In this document: one piece after another, positions 33,269 through 42,744 of the stretch
Layout of the letters: every line of letters starts with the position of its first letter
Position numbering within the stretch: position 1 is the stretch's first letter
Source: an uncultured Senegalimassilia sp.
GTDB lineage: Bacteria; Actinomycetota; Coriobacteriia; Coriobacteriales; Eggerthellaceae
Assembly: GCF_902464545.1 (NCBI RefSeq)
Contig: NZ_CABQJR010000004.1
Span: forward strand, 46,640-110,639
DNA: 64,000 bases
Direction: 5' to 3'
Position numbers and translations under genes: made by a program
Notes under the pieces: generated by a model
The model's database searches: none
Told to the model about the DNA's origin: nothing
The model's input: the letters and a program-made list of their open reading frames with translations, nothing else

Positions 33269-34114
33269 CTATTCCACGAAGGCGAGCGCCGAGGAATCGA
33301 AGAGACGCTCGGCGCCGTCGGCGAACTGCACGCCCCACACCGAGTAATCGACCTCGAAGCTGAACGGCTCGGGCGGCTCGACGACCTCCTCGCGTTCGAT
33401 GGGAGGCAGGTCGTCGGAATCGGTCACGGGAACGGCGGTGTTCTCGTAGCTTTTCATCCTGCGGTCGTATTCGATCCACTCCGGGTCGTTGTAGTCGATC
33501 TTGGGCGCCTGATCGCCAGGCTGCTCGACGGGCGTCTCGTCGTTGGGCTCGGGGTGCTCGGCCTGCCAGGTTTCCCAGGCGGCGCCACGCTGGCGCTCGT
33601 AGGCCTCGTCAGCCGGGATGCGCACACAGCAAGCCCCGGCGAACGTGCCGTCGTTGAGCAGCGCGCGCGCCAAACCCACGGCGGCGTTGAGCTCCTCGGG
33701 CACGAACCCCAGCAAGTCGGGATGCAGGCTGACGGTGAACTCGCCGCCGCCCAGCTCGATATCGAACTTGTCGAACACCACCTCGGGCAGGCCGATAAGG
33801 CGCTGGCGCCGGTTGAACGCCTTCATGTTCGAACCTGTTTTATGCAAGATGTTGCCGATCCAATGCTCGACCACGTCATCCCACAGCTCGTCGGCTCCCT
33901 CGTCGGCGGAACGCAGATAGCTGCGCTGCCCGAAGTTGACGATGGCGCGGGCGGTGTTGCTCACGGGCTCATTCTGCGATTGCGGCGCATGCTTGCGCAC
34001 GAGCGGCGAGCAAATGTGCATGTAGCAGCGTTTCAGCTCCAGCACGGTTTCCTCAGACGCCAGGCGCTCGTCGACGTCGAGCACAAGCGTCAGGGACGGT
34101 CTTATCAAAGCCAT
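33269..34114 (-). CDS. Hypothetical protein, first gene of the TorD/iron-sulfur run
   Basis: 281 residues. ATG at 34114 follows aggaggctgggaac; a longer upstream frame is rejected. The N-terminus MALIRPSLTLVLDVDERLAS leads into a mixed fold. A long charged linker (residues about 195-245, Pro/Glu/Asp-rich) precedes a C-terminal strand region (FSFEVDYSVWGVQFADGAER). No known domain, signal peptide or membrane helix is visible. It is the first gene of the minus-strand run leading to torD and the ferredoxins, divergent from the ferredoxin at 34302. Function unknown. Confidence 0.6.
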   Translation of the reverse strand: MALIRPSLTLVLDVDERLASEETVLELKRCYMHICSPLVRKHAPQSQNEPVSNTARAIVNFGQRSYLRSADEGADELWDDVVEHWIGNILHKTGSNMKAFNRRQRLIGLPEVVFDKFDIELGGGEFTVSLHPDLLGFVPEELNAAVGLARALLNDGTFAGACCVRIPADEAYERQRGAAWETWQAEHPEPNDETPVEQPGDQAPKIDYNDPEWIEYDRRMKSYENTAVPVTDSDDLPPIEREEVVEPPEPFSFEVDYSVWGVQFADGAERLFDSSALAFVE

Positions 34115-34301
34115 GTTCCCAGCCTCCTCGATTTTCCTCGTTTCGTTTCCCCATAACGTGTCACGAGTATATGAGCGCAACGGGAGCGCAAATAATACCA
34201 GCCCTATGATTTTGCTCGCCAAAAACCCTCTATGATTTAGAAAAGCGCAGTTCAGAGGTCATATAGCATGCTGCGCCACAAAGCTTTAGGGGGAGAGGGA
34301 G

Positions 34302-35504
34302 ATGCCGAGCATATCGAACATGCTGGGGTTGATCGAGAAGGTGGACAGCCCCTATATCACCGTCCATCAGGACCGCTGCGCGCTGGTGCGCAACCGTCAC
34401 GCCGACTGCCTGCGCTGCGCCGAGGCGTGCACCTCGGGCTGCATACGCTACGACGAGCAGGCAGAGCAGCTCGTCGTGCAACCCGAGCTGTGCATCGGCT
34501 GCGGCACCTGCGCCACCGTGTGCCCTACCTGCTGTTTGGAAGCGCACCACCCCAACGACACGCAGCTCATCGAGCAGTGCCGCGCGGCCGCGGCCGCCGC
34601 ACAAGGCACGTGCACCATCGCCTGCGGCGCACTGCTCAGCGCCGCCGCGGGACTGTACGACCCCGATAAGGTGGTGCGCGTGGAGTGCCTCGGCCGCATC
34701 GAGGAGTCGGTGCTCACGCTCATGCAAAGCGAGGGCGCGAAGACGGTGCTCGTCCACGGGAGCTGCGCCGAATGCGAGCATCGATGCGGCTGGGAGATGC
34801 TGCAGAAGGTCTTGGACACGGAAAGGGCCCTGCTTGAAGCCTGGGGGCAGCCCATGGAGGTGCACGTGTCCACGAAGCTGCCCGGCATCACGCGCGCAAA
34901 CGACGACAACGCCTTCGACAAGGCGAAACGCCAGGCGCTCGAGCAGTCGGGCAAAGAAGCCGCACGCGTGGGCGGGGTGTTGGCCGAGTTCGCCGTCGCA
35001 GAGGCGACAGGAGAGCAGTTCAGCCCGCAGAAAACGAAGAACTACGTCAAGGTCATGTCGGATGGGACCCTGCCGCACTTCCTGCCCGACCGGCGCGAAC
35101 GGCTGCTCGACGCCCTGGCAAGCTTCGGCGACCCTGAGGATGTGATGATGAGCACGCGCTTGTGGGGGCACGTCATCATCGATACCGACGTCTGCCAGTC
35201 ATGCCGCATGTGCGCGGTGTTCTGCCCTACCGGCGCTCTGCGCAAATTCGGCGAGGACGAGGGCCCCGGCAGCGTGTTCGGCGTCGAGCACTACCCCGGC
35301 GACTGCGTGAAGTGCCGCAGCTGCGAGAAGATCTGCCCGGCAGGCGCCATCACCATCTCCGAGGAGGTGTTCGCACGCGAGATGTTCGCCGGAGCCACCG
35401 ACTCCTACCAGATGAAGCCCGTGCCCGTCAAACGCAGCCAGGCGCACACCATCTGGAAACTGCAGCAAACCCTGTGCAACACCGATCAAGTCTACGAGCG
35501 CTAG
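34302..35504 (+). CDS. Multi-cluster ferredoxin with MvhD/hydrogenase-delta-like centre
   Basis: 400 residues, cytoplasmic. The N-terminal part has two cysteine clusters (CLRCAEACTSGC and CIGCGTCATVCPTCC). The middle (about 85-200) resembles an MvhD/HdrA-delta-type unit (VVRVECLGRIEESVLTLMQS, VLVHGSCAECEHRCG) that can hold a [2Fe-2S] cluster. The C-terminal part has two more clusters (CQSCRMCAVFCPTGAL and CVKCRSCEKICPAGAI). It can therefore link several electron carriers. ATG at 34302 follows ggggagagggag. It lies 23 bases before a trigger-factor-like chaperone gene, an unusual pairing, and is divergent to the TorD run. Confidence 0.8.
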   Translation: MPSISNMLGLIEKVDSPYITVHQDRCALVRNRHADCLRCAEACTSGCIRYDEQAEQLVVQPELCIGCGTCATVCPTCCLEAHHPNDTQLIEQCRAAAAAAQGTCTIACGALLSAAAGLYDPDKVVRVECLGRIEESVLTLMQSEGAKTVLVHGSCAECEHRCGWEMLQKVLDTERALLEAWGQPMEVHVSTKLPGITRANDDNAFDKAKRQALEQSGKEAARVGGVLAEFAVAEATGEQFSPQKTKNYVKVMSDGTLPHFLPDRRERLLDALASFGDPEDVMMSTRLWGHVIIDTDVCQSCRMCAVFCPTGALRKFGEDEGPGSVFGVEHYPGDCVKCRSCEKICPAGAITISEEVFAREMFAGATDSYQMKPVPVKRSQAHTIWKLQQTLCNTDQVYER

Positions 35505-35527
35505 CCACGCCGCAAAGGAGCAACCCC

Positions 35528-36820
35528 ATGTCCATCGAACTCGTGAACTCGAAGACCCTCATAGACGGCGCGAAAGTGCGCATGACGTTTTCCATCACCG
35601 GCGCCCACAAGGTCGCGCTGGCGACCGAGGCCCTCACGGGGCTGGCGCGCGAGCTGGAGCAGCCCGCACAGCCCGACCTTCAGGCGCTTTACGACTCCCT
35701 GGCAACCAAGGTGGGCCGGCAGACGGTCGATGCGCGCATCGCGTCCTTGGCCGCCATGCGCGCCGGGCTGGCGGAGATCCGCCGCCAGAACCTGCGCGTG
35801 CTGTTCAATCCCGAGCCCGTCAAACCGGTCCTCGCCGATGCGCTTTCCAAAACCGACGCCTCCTTCGAGGTGGACGTGTTCACGCATCCTGGGTTCGAAC
35901 TATCCTCCTATGAACCGGTCTACGTCCGCGAGCAGGCGGCCAAAGTGACCGAGGAAATGGTAAACGCCCAGCTCATGCGCGAGATGAACCGTTTCGCAAC
36001 CTTCGAGGGGACCTCAGGGCCCGTAGAGGCCGGCGACGTGGTGCAGGTGAACATGTCCACGCTGGCCAACGGGGTTCCCGAGCCGCAGCTGTCCGGCGAC
36101 GGGCTTGCCATCGTGGTTTCCGACGAGCTGATGCCGAAAGGGTTCGTGGACGCGGTGTGCGGCATGGACGCAGGGGAGCACAAGGAGTTCCAGTTCACGA
36201 ACGAGGAAGGCGACCAGGGGCTTATCCATTACAGCGTGGCGCTCGACGTGCTGGACAAGCGGCGGCGCATCGTGCCCGAGCTGACGGACGAGTTCGTGGC
36301 AACCCATCTGTCGGAGCAGGACAAGACGGTGGAGGAGTTCCGCCAGCGCATACGGCGCCACCTTGAGCTGCGCTCGGGGGAAACCGACCAGAGCCGCCGC
36401 GAAGAGCTTGCGGACGCCGAGCTGGGGCGCAGGCTGCGCGGCGCCATACCCGACGAGCTCATCGAGCGGACCGCTGCCGAGATGATGGGCTCCATCCGCT
36501 CCAACGCCGCCGCACAGGGGCTTTCGCTTACCCAATTCGCCCGATTGCAAGGCATGGACGACCAGCGGTTTCAGATGAGCATCATGATGCAGGCGCGCGA
36601 ATCGCTTCGCCAGGGCCTTGCCCTCGACGCGCTGTTCGATCACCTGGGGCTGGAACTTGAGGAGGCGGACTATGACCGTGCGCTTGCCGAGCTGGCACCG
36701 GGAGACGAGGCGCAAGCGCGACGCAACCTGCAGAATAACGATGCATGGTACCTCGTGCGCAACATGGCCGCGCGCCTGAAGGCTCACGACCGGCTCATGG
36801 AAACGGCGGTGTTCGCCTAA
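35528..36820 (+). CDS. Trigger-factor-like chaperone/peptidyl-prolyl isomerase
   Basis: 430 residues from ATG at 35528 (site aaaggag). The arrangement is of trigger-factor type. An N-terminal region of about 150 residues is followed by an FKBP-like PPIase domain (about 160-245, VEAGDVVQVNMSTLANG ... GFVDAVCGMDAGEHKEFQF). A helical C-terminal arm follows (LTDEFVATHLSEQDKTVEEF, and LRGAIPDELIERTAAEMMGS). The ribosome-binding signature GFRxGKxP of true trigger factor is not visible, so it is probably a specialised paralogue. Being paired with a ferredoxin gene suggests folding help for redox enzymes; this is inference. Confidence 0.75.
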   Translation: MSIELVNSKTLIDGAKVRMTFSITGAHKVALATEALTGLARELEQPAQPDLQALYDSLATKVGRQTVDARIASLAAMRAGLAEIRRQNLRVLFNPEPVKPVLADALSKTDASFEVDVFTHPGFELSSYEPVYVREQAAKVTEEMVNAQLMREMNRFATFEGTSGPVEAGDVVQVNMSTLANGVPEPQLSGDGLAIVVSDELMPKGFVDAVCGMDAGEHKEFQFTNEEGDQGLIHYSVALDVLDKRRRIVPELTDEFVATHLSEQDKTVEEFRQRIRRHLELRSGETDQSRREELADAELGRRLRGAIPDELIERTAAEMMGSIRSNAAAQGLSLTQFARLQGMDDQRFQMSIMMQARESLRQGLALDALFDHLGLELEEADYDRALAELAPGDEAQARRNLQNNDAWYLVRNMAARLKAHDRLMETAVFA

Positions 36821-36847
36821 AACCGCACGTCGAACGCATCATACGGC

Positions 36848-36885
36848 GAAGGGAGGCCCGGCAGCTTGCTGTCGGGCCTCCCTTC
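36848..36885. terminator. Bidirectional terminator between chaperone and LuxR genes
   Basis: 17-bp stem with one G-T pair: gaagggaggcccggcag (36848-36864), loop cttg, ctgtcgggcctcccttc (36869-36885), then gcttttta. It is placed between convergent stops. Confidence 0.85.
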
Positions 36886-36890
36886 GCTTT

Positions 36891-38717
36891 TTACCAGTCC
36901 TCGTCCTCGACCTCCATGGAGTCCACCATGCGGATAAGGTCTTGCTGAGAGTGCACATCGAGCTTGCGATACACGTGCCGCATATGGGTGTTCGCCGTGC
37001 CGGCGCTGATGAACAGCTGCTCTTGAATCATCTTGGTGTTGTAGCCCTTGGCCAAAAGGAACAGCACCTCGGTCTCGCGGCGCGACAGCAAGCACATGTC
37101 GGCAAGCGCCAGGCATCGGCGCTTGTAGCGGCCGACGCGCTCCTCTTCATGGTCGCAGGAAGAGCGAGCCTCCGCATCGTCGCAGGCCCGCGCCTGAACA
37201 GCGGCCACGTGCTGCTGCGTGAGCACGCCTGCCGTTCGGCTTTCGCAGCCCTCGGCGTCATCCGGAAGCGCCACTGCATCCGCAAGCCCGAGCGAATCGG
37301 AAGAGGCATCCGCGCCCGTAGGCGCCTCCTGCCTGCAAACCTCATCTCCATCCGCAAGAACGCTCACGGAGGCAGCGTCCGCGCGATCGTCGCCGGCGTC
37401 GGCCGCCTCCACCCGGGCAGCCTCCATGGTCTTGAACGACTCGTTGTGCGGATCGAACGGATCGAAAAACGCCGGGCAGCACGTGCCGCGTCGCAGCACG
37501 CCCACCACTTCGGCATCGCGCGGATAGGTGCTGGAACCGAACACCAGGAGCACAAGCGCCACCGGCAATATGGCGTCGGCGCTCATCAAAGATGCCGACC
37601 ATGGGCTGGCCGGAAGCATGAGCAACGTGGCGACGACCCCGCCGACGGCGACCATGCCACGGCCGGCGCCATACACGTGGAACGGGCTGATGCGGAACTT
37701 CTGCGACATGTCCGTGTACGAGATCCACAGACACCCCTCGATGAGCATATAAGCCACCAGGAACAGGCAATGCACCACCGTGGTGATGCCCGATGCCAGA
37801 AGATGGGCGACCAACACGACGACCAGGGCGATAAGCGGGCTGAGCGCACGGAACGCGTAATTAGCGCGCTGGCGCATGGTCAGCATGACCGTGACCACCG
37901 ATACGCACGTGATGATGCCAGCGGCCATGACGCTCCAGGTGAACGAGGATGCATCGACGGCAAGCTCGGACACGCCGTGGAAGGCGTGCATGCCCAGGAA
38001 GCCGAACAGAAAACCGAACGCCAGCGCGCTGGGCATGATGCGCGCGAAGAAGCGCCCCGTATGCACGGGCATGGTGGTGGATGCGAACTCGGTGCGGTCC
38101 ACCAGCTGCTTCGACGACACGTTCAAGCAGAACAACTCCGCCCAGGGCGTAAGCGCGCATAGCACCACGCCCAACGGGTGCATATTCACGTTCGCAACCA
38201 TGATCAGGGCATATGCCGCGCTGGTAACCAAACACGACAAGGCGAACTGCATAGCGGACGCGGCGGTATCGCATACGCTGAACGATACGCCGTAGCTCAT
38301 GAGCAGCGCCGCCGAACCCACGCCCGTCGTCACGCCGCCGAACACGCACGCCGCAGCACATACCGGCGCGTTCCCGAAAGCTGCGCCGACCGCCACGCAT
38401 AGAAGCCCGACCGAGGTGATGGCCGCGGCCACGAAGCGGACGCGCCTTCTGTCGGCGATGGTGCGGAACAGGCAGCGGACCTTGCTCGTGAACAGCGAGT
38501 AGCACAGAAGCGTCAAAGCCATGGACGCCATGGACGTGACCACCATGATGGAGGCCATGCCGGCCATGCTAAACGAGAACAGCTCACCGGCGCTGAACAT
38601 GGCGGAAAACACCCAGGCCCAATGCAGGCCGAATCCTGCCACCAAGGCCGGCGAGATCTTCCCGACGCCCGCGACCTCTTCGTCACGATACTCGATAGTG
38701 ATATGCGGTAGCCTCAA
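36891..38717 (-). CDS. Membrane LuxR-family regulator with polytopic sensor domain
   Basis: 608 residues. A TTG start at 38717 is proposed because ggaggggg lies 7 bases upstream; there is no ATG with a site. Residues about 20-425 contain about twelve hydrophobic helices in an MFS-like layout. An acidic linker of about 100 residues follows, then a C-terminal LuxR/NarL DNA-binding domain (LSRRETEVLFLLAKGYNTKM, FISAGTANTHMRHVYRKLDV). In Eggerthellaceae such membrane LuxR proteins stand beside individual molybdenum reductase operons and are implicated in substrate-specific induction. The divergent oxidoreductase at 39105 is the likely target. Confidence 0.87.
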   Translation of the reverse strand: MRLPHITIEYRDEEVAGVGKISPALVAGFGLHWAWVFSAMFSAGELFSFSMAGMASIMVVTSMASMALTLLCYSLFTSKVRCLFRTIADRRRVRFVAAAITSVGLLCVAVGAAFGNAPVCAAACVFGGVTTGVGSAALLMSYGVSFSVCDTAASAMQFALSCLVTSAAYALIMVANVNMHPLGVVLCALTPWAELFCLNVSSKQLVDRTEFASTTMPVHTGRFFARIMPSALAFGFLFGFLGMHAFHGVSELAVDASSFTWSVMAAGIITCVSVVTVMLTMRQRANYAFRALSPLIALVVVLVAHLLASGITTVVHCLFLVAYMLIEGCLWISYTDMSQKFRISPFHVYGAGRGMVAVGGVVATLLMLPASPWSASLMSADAILPVALVLLVFGSSTYPRDAEVVGVLRRGTCCPAFFDPFDPHNESFKTMEAARVEAADAGDDRADAASVSVLADGDEVCRQEAPTGADASSDSLGLADAVALPDDAEGCESRTAGVLTQQHVAAVQARACDDAEARSSCDHEEERVGRYKRRCLALADMCLLSRRETEVLFLLAKGYNTKMIQEQLFISAGTANTHMRHVYRKLDVHSQQDLIRMVDSMEVEDEDW

Positions 38718-38851
38718 GAATCCCCCTCCGAAGCTCTCAGGCGGCCCTTGCGCCGCCGTGCGCCCGTTCCCCTCGGGCGCGGCACCGATTCTACCACACA
38801 CACGCGGCGCACCCTGCCCGCAAGCATCCGCAGCACCTCATATACGGCTTT

Positions 38852-38887
38852 TTGACCAGGCATTCCTTTGAAAATCATAAGGTGCCT
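38852..38887 (+). promoter_or_regulatory. Candidate promoter/operator of the molybdenum oxidoreductase operon
   Basis: TTGACC (38852-38857), 17-base spacer, TCATAA (38875-38880). Overlapping it is an imperfect dyad: AGGCATTCCTT (38858-38868) and AAGGTGCCT (38879-38887), separated by about 10 bases. The dyad overlapping the core promoter could be where the divergent LuxR-type protein binds. The two genes share this 387-base gap. Confidence 0.4.
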
Positions 38888-39104
38888 ATGATGCCTTGCC
38901 GCCATGGTTTCCCACCCCGCCTCCAAACAAATAATAGCAACCCTATTAAGAGCGCCGTGCACGCGGCGCGTACGCTGCAAAAAAGCGCATCGGCGGCGGG
39001 CGGATCGATTGCGAGGAGGTCGAGAAGAGGGGTTCCGCACCGCAATCGAAACGCCGATACGCCACCACCTGAAACGAGGAGATAGAGGAAGGAAAGGTGA
39101 ATCC

Positions 39105-42100
39105 ATGGCACAGCTGACTATGTCACGCCGCAGCTTCATCGCGACCGTTGCGGCAACCGGCGCAGCATGCGCCGTGAGCGCTTCGGTCACAGAGCCCATG
39201 AAGGCTCTTGCCGAGACGTCCACGACGACCACGGGCGAAATCAAGCACGTCCGCACCTGCTGCCGCGCGTGCGGCAAGGTCGAATGCGGCGTCTGGGTGA
39301 CCGTGATGGACGGCAAGGCCATCAAGGTCGAAGGCGACGAGAGCGCCCCGCAATCCCGCGGCCATTGCTGCGCGAAATCGCAGTCCTCCATGCAGGCTGC
39401 CTACCACCCCGACCGTCTGCGCTACCCGGTCAAGCGCACCAACCCCAAGGGCGTCGAGGACCCCGGTTGGGTCCGCATCACCCTTGACGAGGCGTTCGAG
39501 CTGGTGGCAAAGGGCCTCGGCGAATGCGTCGACAAGTACGGCGGACAGTCCATCGTGGTCATGTGCGGCACGTCCCGCGTATGGTCGCTCGGCCCCTACC
39601 AGGGCATGAAGCAGCTTTTCGGCACCCCCAACGCCCACTTGGCGTACCAGGTGTGCAAGGGCCCGCGCCACTGGGCCGGCATCATGACCGACGAGATGGG
39701 CTCCCCGTGGATGGAGGTGGAGGCCGAGCCGAAGGTGTACCTGCAGTGGGGCACCGCGGTGGAGTACTCCAACTACGACACCACGAACCGCACCATCTCC
39801 GACGTGCGCGCCCATGCCGACTACCACATCGTGGTCGACCCGCGCATGACCCCCATCTCGAAGGAAGCCGACTGCTGGCTCAACGTCCGTCCCTCCACCG
39901 ACGGCGCGCTTGCCCTGGGCATGATCAACTGGATCATCGAGAACGAGGCCTACGACGACACCATGGTGCGCCGCTGGTCCAACGCCACGTTCCTGTACTG
40001 CGACGATAAGCCGTGGCTGACCACGTCGCGTCGCTGGGAGGGCAACGGCGGCATCGACATGCGCACCAAGCTCATCACCGAAGCCGACGTCAAAGAAGGC
40101 GGCTCCGTTGACCGCTTCATGGTTTGGGATGAGAACAATCAGCGTCTGACCTGGTGGGATTCCAAGGTATGCAAATGGGAGGGCGAAACCTCCAAGATCC
40201 CGACCACCGGCTCGTTCATCAAGCACCCGCTCACCGGCCTGGTTGCCGACTGCTGGCTGCCCGACGAGTCCACGTGGGCGGACCCCGCAGACGCCGCCTA
40301 CGACAAATACTGGGACGAGGGCAACGAGAAGGGCGCCACGACCAACCCCAAGGGCCTGCCGAAGAAGCCCGCGCTGTTCCCCGGCGAGATCGAGGTCGAG
40401 CTCATCGACGGCAAAAAGTACAAGTGCCGCACCGTTTGGGACGGCTTCCATGACATGACCAGCCAGTACAGCCCCGAAAAGGTCACCGAAATCACGGGCG
40501 TGGAGTGGAGCAAGGTCGAGGAGGCCTGCAAGCACTACACCACCCGCATCGACCCGCGCCACGGCAACGGCGGCGTGCACTTCCAGCTGGCAACCGACAT
40601 GAACGGCAACTCCATCCAGAACTGCCGCGCGCTGCAGATCCTGTCCTGCATCACCGGCAACTCCGACGAGCCCGCCGGCAACCGCGGTTCGTGCAAGAGC
40701 CAGTTCGACGGCAACCCGGGCCGTTCCAACATGCAGAAATCCTCTGAGATCCCCGAAGAGCAGCGCATCTCCTGGGATGGCCGCGACTACTCGCTGGAGG
40801 ATGTGGCGAAGTACATGCAGGACTTCGTGCAGTACCTCATCGACGAGAACTCGCCGCTGGCGGAGCGCTATGGCAACCATGTGCCCACCGACGACGAGGC
40901 CATCATCATCGCCAAGCGCATGGGCGGCGCCATGAACCCGTCGAAGTACTATCCCAACCCCAAGTCCATCTTCACCCGCCAGGCCGGCATGGTCGACGCC
41001 GACCGCTTCCCGCTCAACCGCTTCTGGGCGCGCTGGGCTGACGCCAACACGGTGTGGGATGCCTGCCTGCAGGATCAGGATTGGACGAAGGCCCAGGTCA
41101 TGAAGGACGTTCTGCACAACGAGCCGTTCGATATGCACGTCAAGCCCACGCTGTACGCCATCCATGGCGGCGTGTGCCAGTCCGGCGACGTCATGAACAT
41201 GGCCAACACCGTGCGCGCATGGAACGCTATGGCGCAGATGGACTTCTTCACCGAGATCAACCTGTGGTTCATGCCCACCAACGGCAACGCCGACGTCATC
41301 TTCCCCTGCCAGCACTGGATGGAGCTCGACTCCACCCGCGTGTCCCAGGGCGCCGGCGGCATGTTCGGCTGCTGCTGCAAGGCCATCGAGCCTCCGGGAG
41401 AGACCATCTACGACCCCGACTGGAACTGCGGCATGTACCGCGCCATGGGCGTTCCGTGGAACACCAAGGACACCTCCGCGGCGCCGAGCACCGAAGAGTA
41501 CATCCTGAAGCCCAAGGTTTCCAGCCAGAGCAACATCGAGAAGTGGACGGCGTCGATCGGCGAGGAATACACCAAGGCGCTGGCCGGCAACCCGAGCTAC
41601 CTGTGGCCCGACCACGACCGCATCCTCAAGGACAACGTGGACGCCTGGAAGACCGAGAAGTTCCCGAACGGCCCCACCTGGGCCGAGGCCAAGGAATGGT
41701 TCACCGAGCACGGTTGGATGGACTGCCGCGAGTGGCATCCCGAGCGCTGGGGCACCTACCGCCGTCACGAGATGGGCTGGCGTCGTCAGCAGGGCGGCTT
41801 CAACCTGTTCTCGCTCGTGGACCTCAAGCCCGGCTTCACCACCGCCTCCTCGCTTATCGAGATCTGGTCCCTCACCTGCGAAGCGTACATCTGCAACGCA
41901 GGCGATGCGGGCACGCTCTACGATGGCAAGGAGTTCAAGGAGAACGGCTTCAAGGGCGATGCCCGCTGGGCGCATACCGATATCGAGGCCTTCCAGGGCG
42001 ACGATGACCGCTTCCCGGTGTACCGCGAGGCGACCGACTCCCCGGTGAACATGCCCGAGCTCTACCAAGCCGACAAGATCGACGAGGTTTCGGACGATTA

Positions 42101-42743
42101 TTTCCAGAACCAGTGGTACAAAGACGCCATCAAGAAGTATCCCGACAACGTGTTCCTGCAGACCACCGGCTCCCGCCAGCCCGTGTACTTCCATTCCGAG
42201 CACAGGCAGCTGCCGTGGTGCCGCGAACTGTGGCCGGTCCCGCGCGTCGAGATCAACCCCGAGGAAGCCAAGCGCATCGGCGTCGAGCAGGGCGATTGGG
42301 TATGGATCGAAAGCCCGTGGGGCCGCATCCGCGAGGTCGTCGACCTGTACTACGCCGTGAAGGCCCGCACCTCCGGCGGCACGTTCGCCAACAACCTGCC
42401 GGTGGCCAACGCCAACCATCAGTGGTGGTTCCCTGAGTTCGAGTACGCCTCGCACGGCTTCGAGCTTGTGGGCGTGAACTGCCTGAACAACCCCTACGGC
42501 CAGGATACCGTGGGCGGCTGCCACACCATGCGCGGCTACCCCGTGGTCATCTACAAGGCCACGAAGGACAACAGCCCCTTCGGCAACCCCGTGCCCTGCA
42601 ACCCCTACACCGGCGAGGAGTGCATCCACGATGCATCCGACGAGCGCCTGCGCAAATGGATGAAGGCCGGCATGCGCAGCCGCGTCGAGGGCGAGCCCGA
42701 GGTTGAGTCTTGGACCCACACCGGCACCGGGAGCGTGATCTAA
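39105..42743 (+). CDS. Tat-exported molybdopterin oxidoreductase, catechol-dehydroxylase-like catalytic subunit
   Basis: 1212 residues. ATG at 39105 follows ggaaaggtg. Tat signal MSRRSFIATVAATGAACAVS. A [4Fe-4S] site is formed from C53, C56, C61 and C88/C89 (TCCRACGKVECGV ... GHCCAKSQSS). Then comes AAYHPDRLRYPVKRTNPKG, typical of the DMSO-reductase-family clade that includes dopamine and other catechol dehydroxylases of Eggerthella and Gordonibacter. The C-terminal molybdopterin-binding domain includes NPEEAKRIGVEQGDWVWIES. It reduces a substrate outside the membrane with electrons from the ferredoxin subunit. The substrate cannot be read from sequence; an aromatic catechol-like compound is the leading guess. 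Confidence 0.87.
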   Translation: MAQLTMSRRSFIATVAATGAACAVSASVTEPMKALAETSTTTTGEIKHVRTCCRACGKVECGVWVTVMDGKAIKVEGDESAPQSRGHCCAKSQSSMQAAYHPDRLRYPVKRTNPKGVEDPGWVRITLDEAFELVAKGLGECVDKYGGQSIVVMCGTSRVWSLGPYQGMKQLFGTPNAHLAYQVCKGPRHWAGIMTDEMGSPWMEVEAEPKVYLQWGTAVEYSNYDTTNRTISDVRAHADYHIVVDPRMTPISKEADCWLNVRPSTDGALALGMINWIIENEAYDDTMVRRWSNATFLYCDDKPWLTTSRRWEGNGGIDMRTKLITEADVKEGGSVDRFMVWDENNQRLTWWDSKVCKWEGETSKIPTTGSFIKHPLTGLVADCWLPDESTWADPADAAYDKYWDEGNEKGATTNPKGLPKKPALFPGEIEVELIDGKKYKCRTVWDGFHDMTSQYSPEKVTEITGVEWSKVEEACKHYTTRIDPRHGNGGVHFQLATDMNGNSIQNCRALQILSCITGNSDEPAGNRGSCKSQFDGNPGRSNMQKSSEIPEEQRISWDGRDYSLEDVAKYMQDFVQYLIDENSPLAERYGNHVPTDDEAIIIAKRMGGAMNPSKYYPNPKSIFTRQAGMVDADRFPLNRFWARWADANTVWDACLQDQDWTKAQVMKDVLHNEPFDMHVKPTLYAIHGGVCQSGDVMNMANTVRAWNAMAQMDFFTEINLWFMPTNGNADVIFPCQHWMELDSTRVSQGAGGMFGCCCKAIEPPGETIYDPDWNCGMYRAMGVPWNTKDTSAAPSTEEYILKPKVSSQSNIEKWTASIGEEYTKALAGNPSYLWPDHDRILKDNVDAWKTEKFPNGPTWAEAKEWFTEHGWMDCREWHPERWGTYRRHEMGWRRQQGGFNLFSLVDLKPGFTTASSLIEIWSLTCEAYICNAGDAGTLYDGKEFKENGFKGDARWAHTDIEAFQGDDDRFPVYREATDSPVNMPELYQADKIDEVSDDYFQNQWYKDAIKKYPDNVFLQTTGSRQPVYFHSEHRQLPWCRELWPVPRVEINPEEAKRIGVEQGDWVWIESPWGRIREVVDLYYAVKARTSGGTFANNLPVANANHQWWFPEFEYASHGFELVGVNCLNNPYGQDTVGGCHTMRGYPVVIYKATKDNSPFGNPVPCNPYTGEECIHDASDERLRKWMKAGMRSRVEGEPEVESWTHTGTGSVI

Positions 42744-42744
42744 T

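Noticed and set aside
36942..38162. 406-codon plus-strand frame
   Set aside because: Antisense shadow of the LuxR regulator gene, which has membrane helices and a clear HTH.
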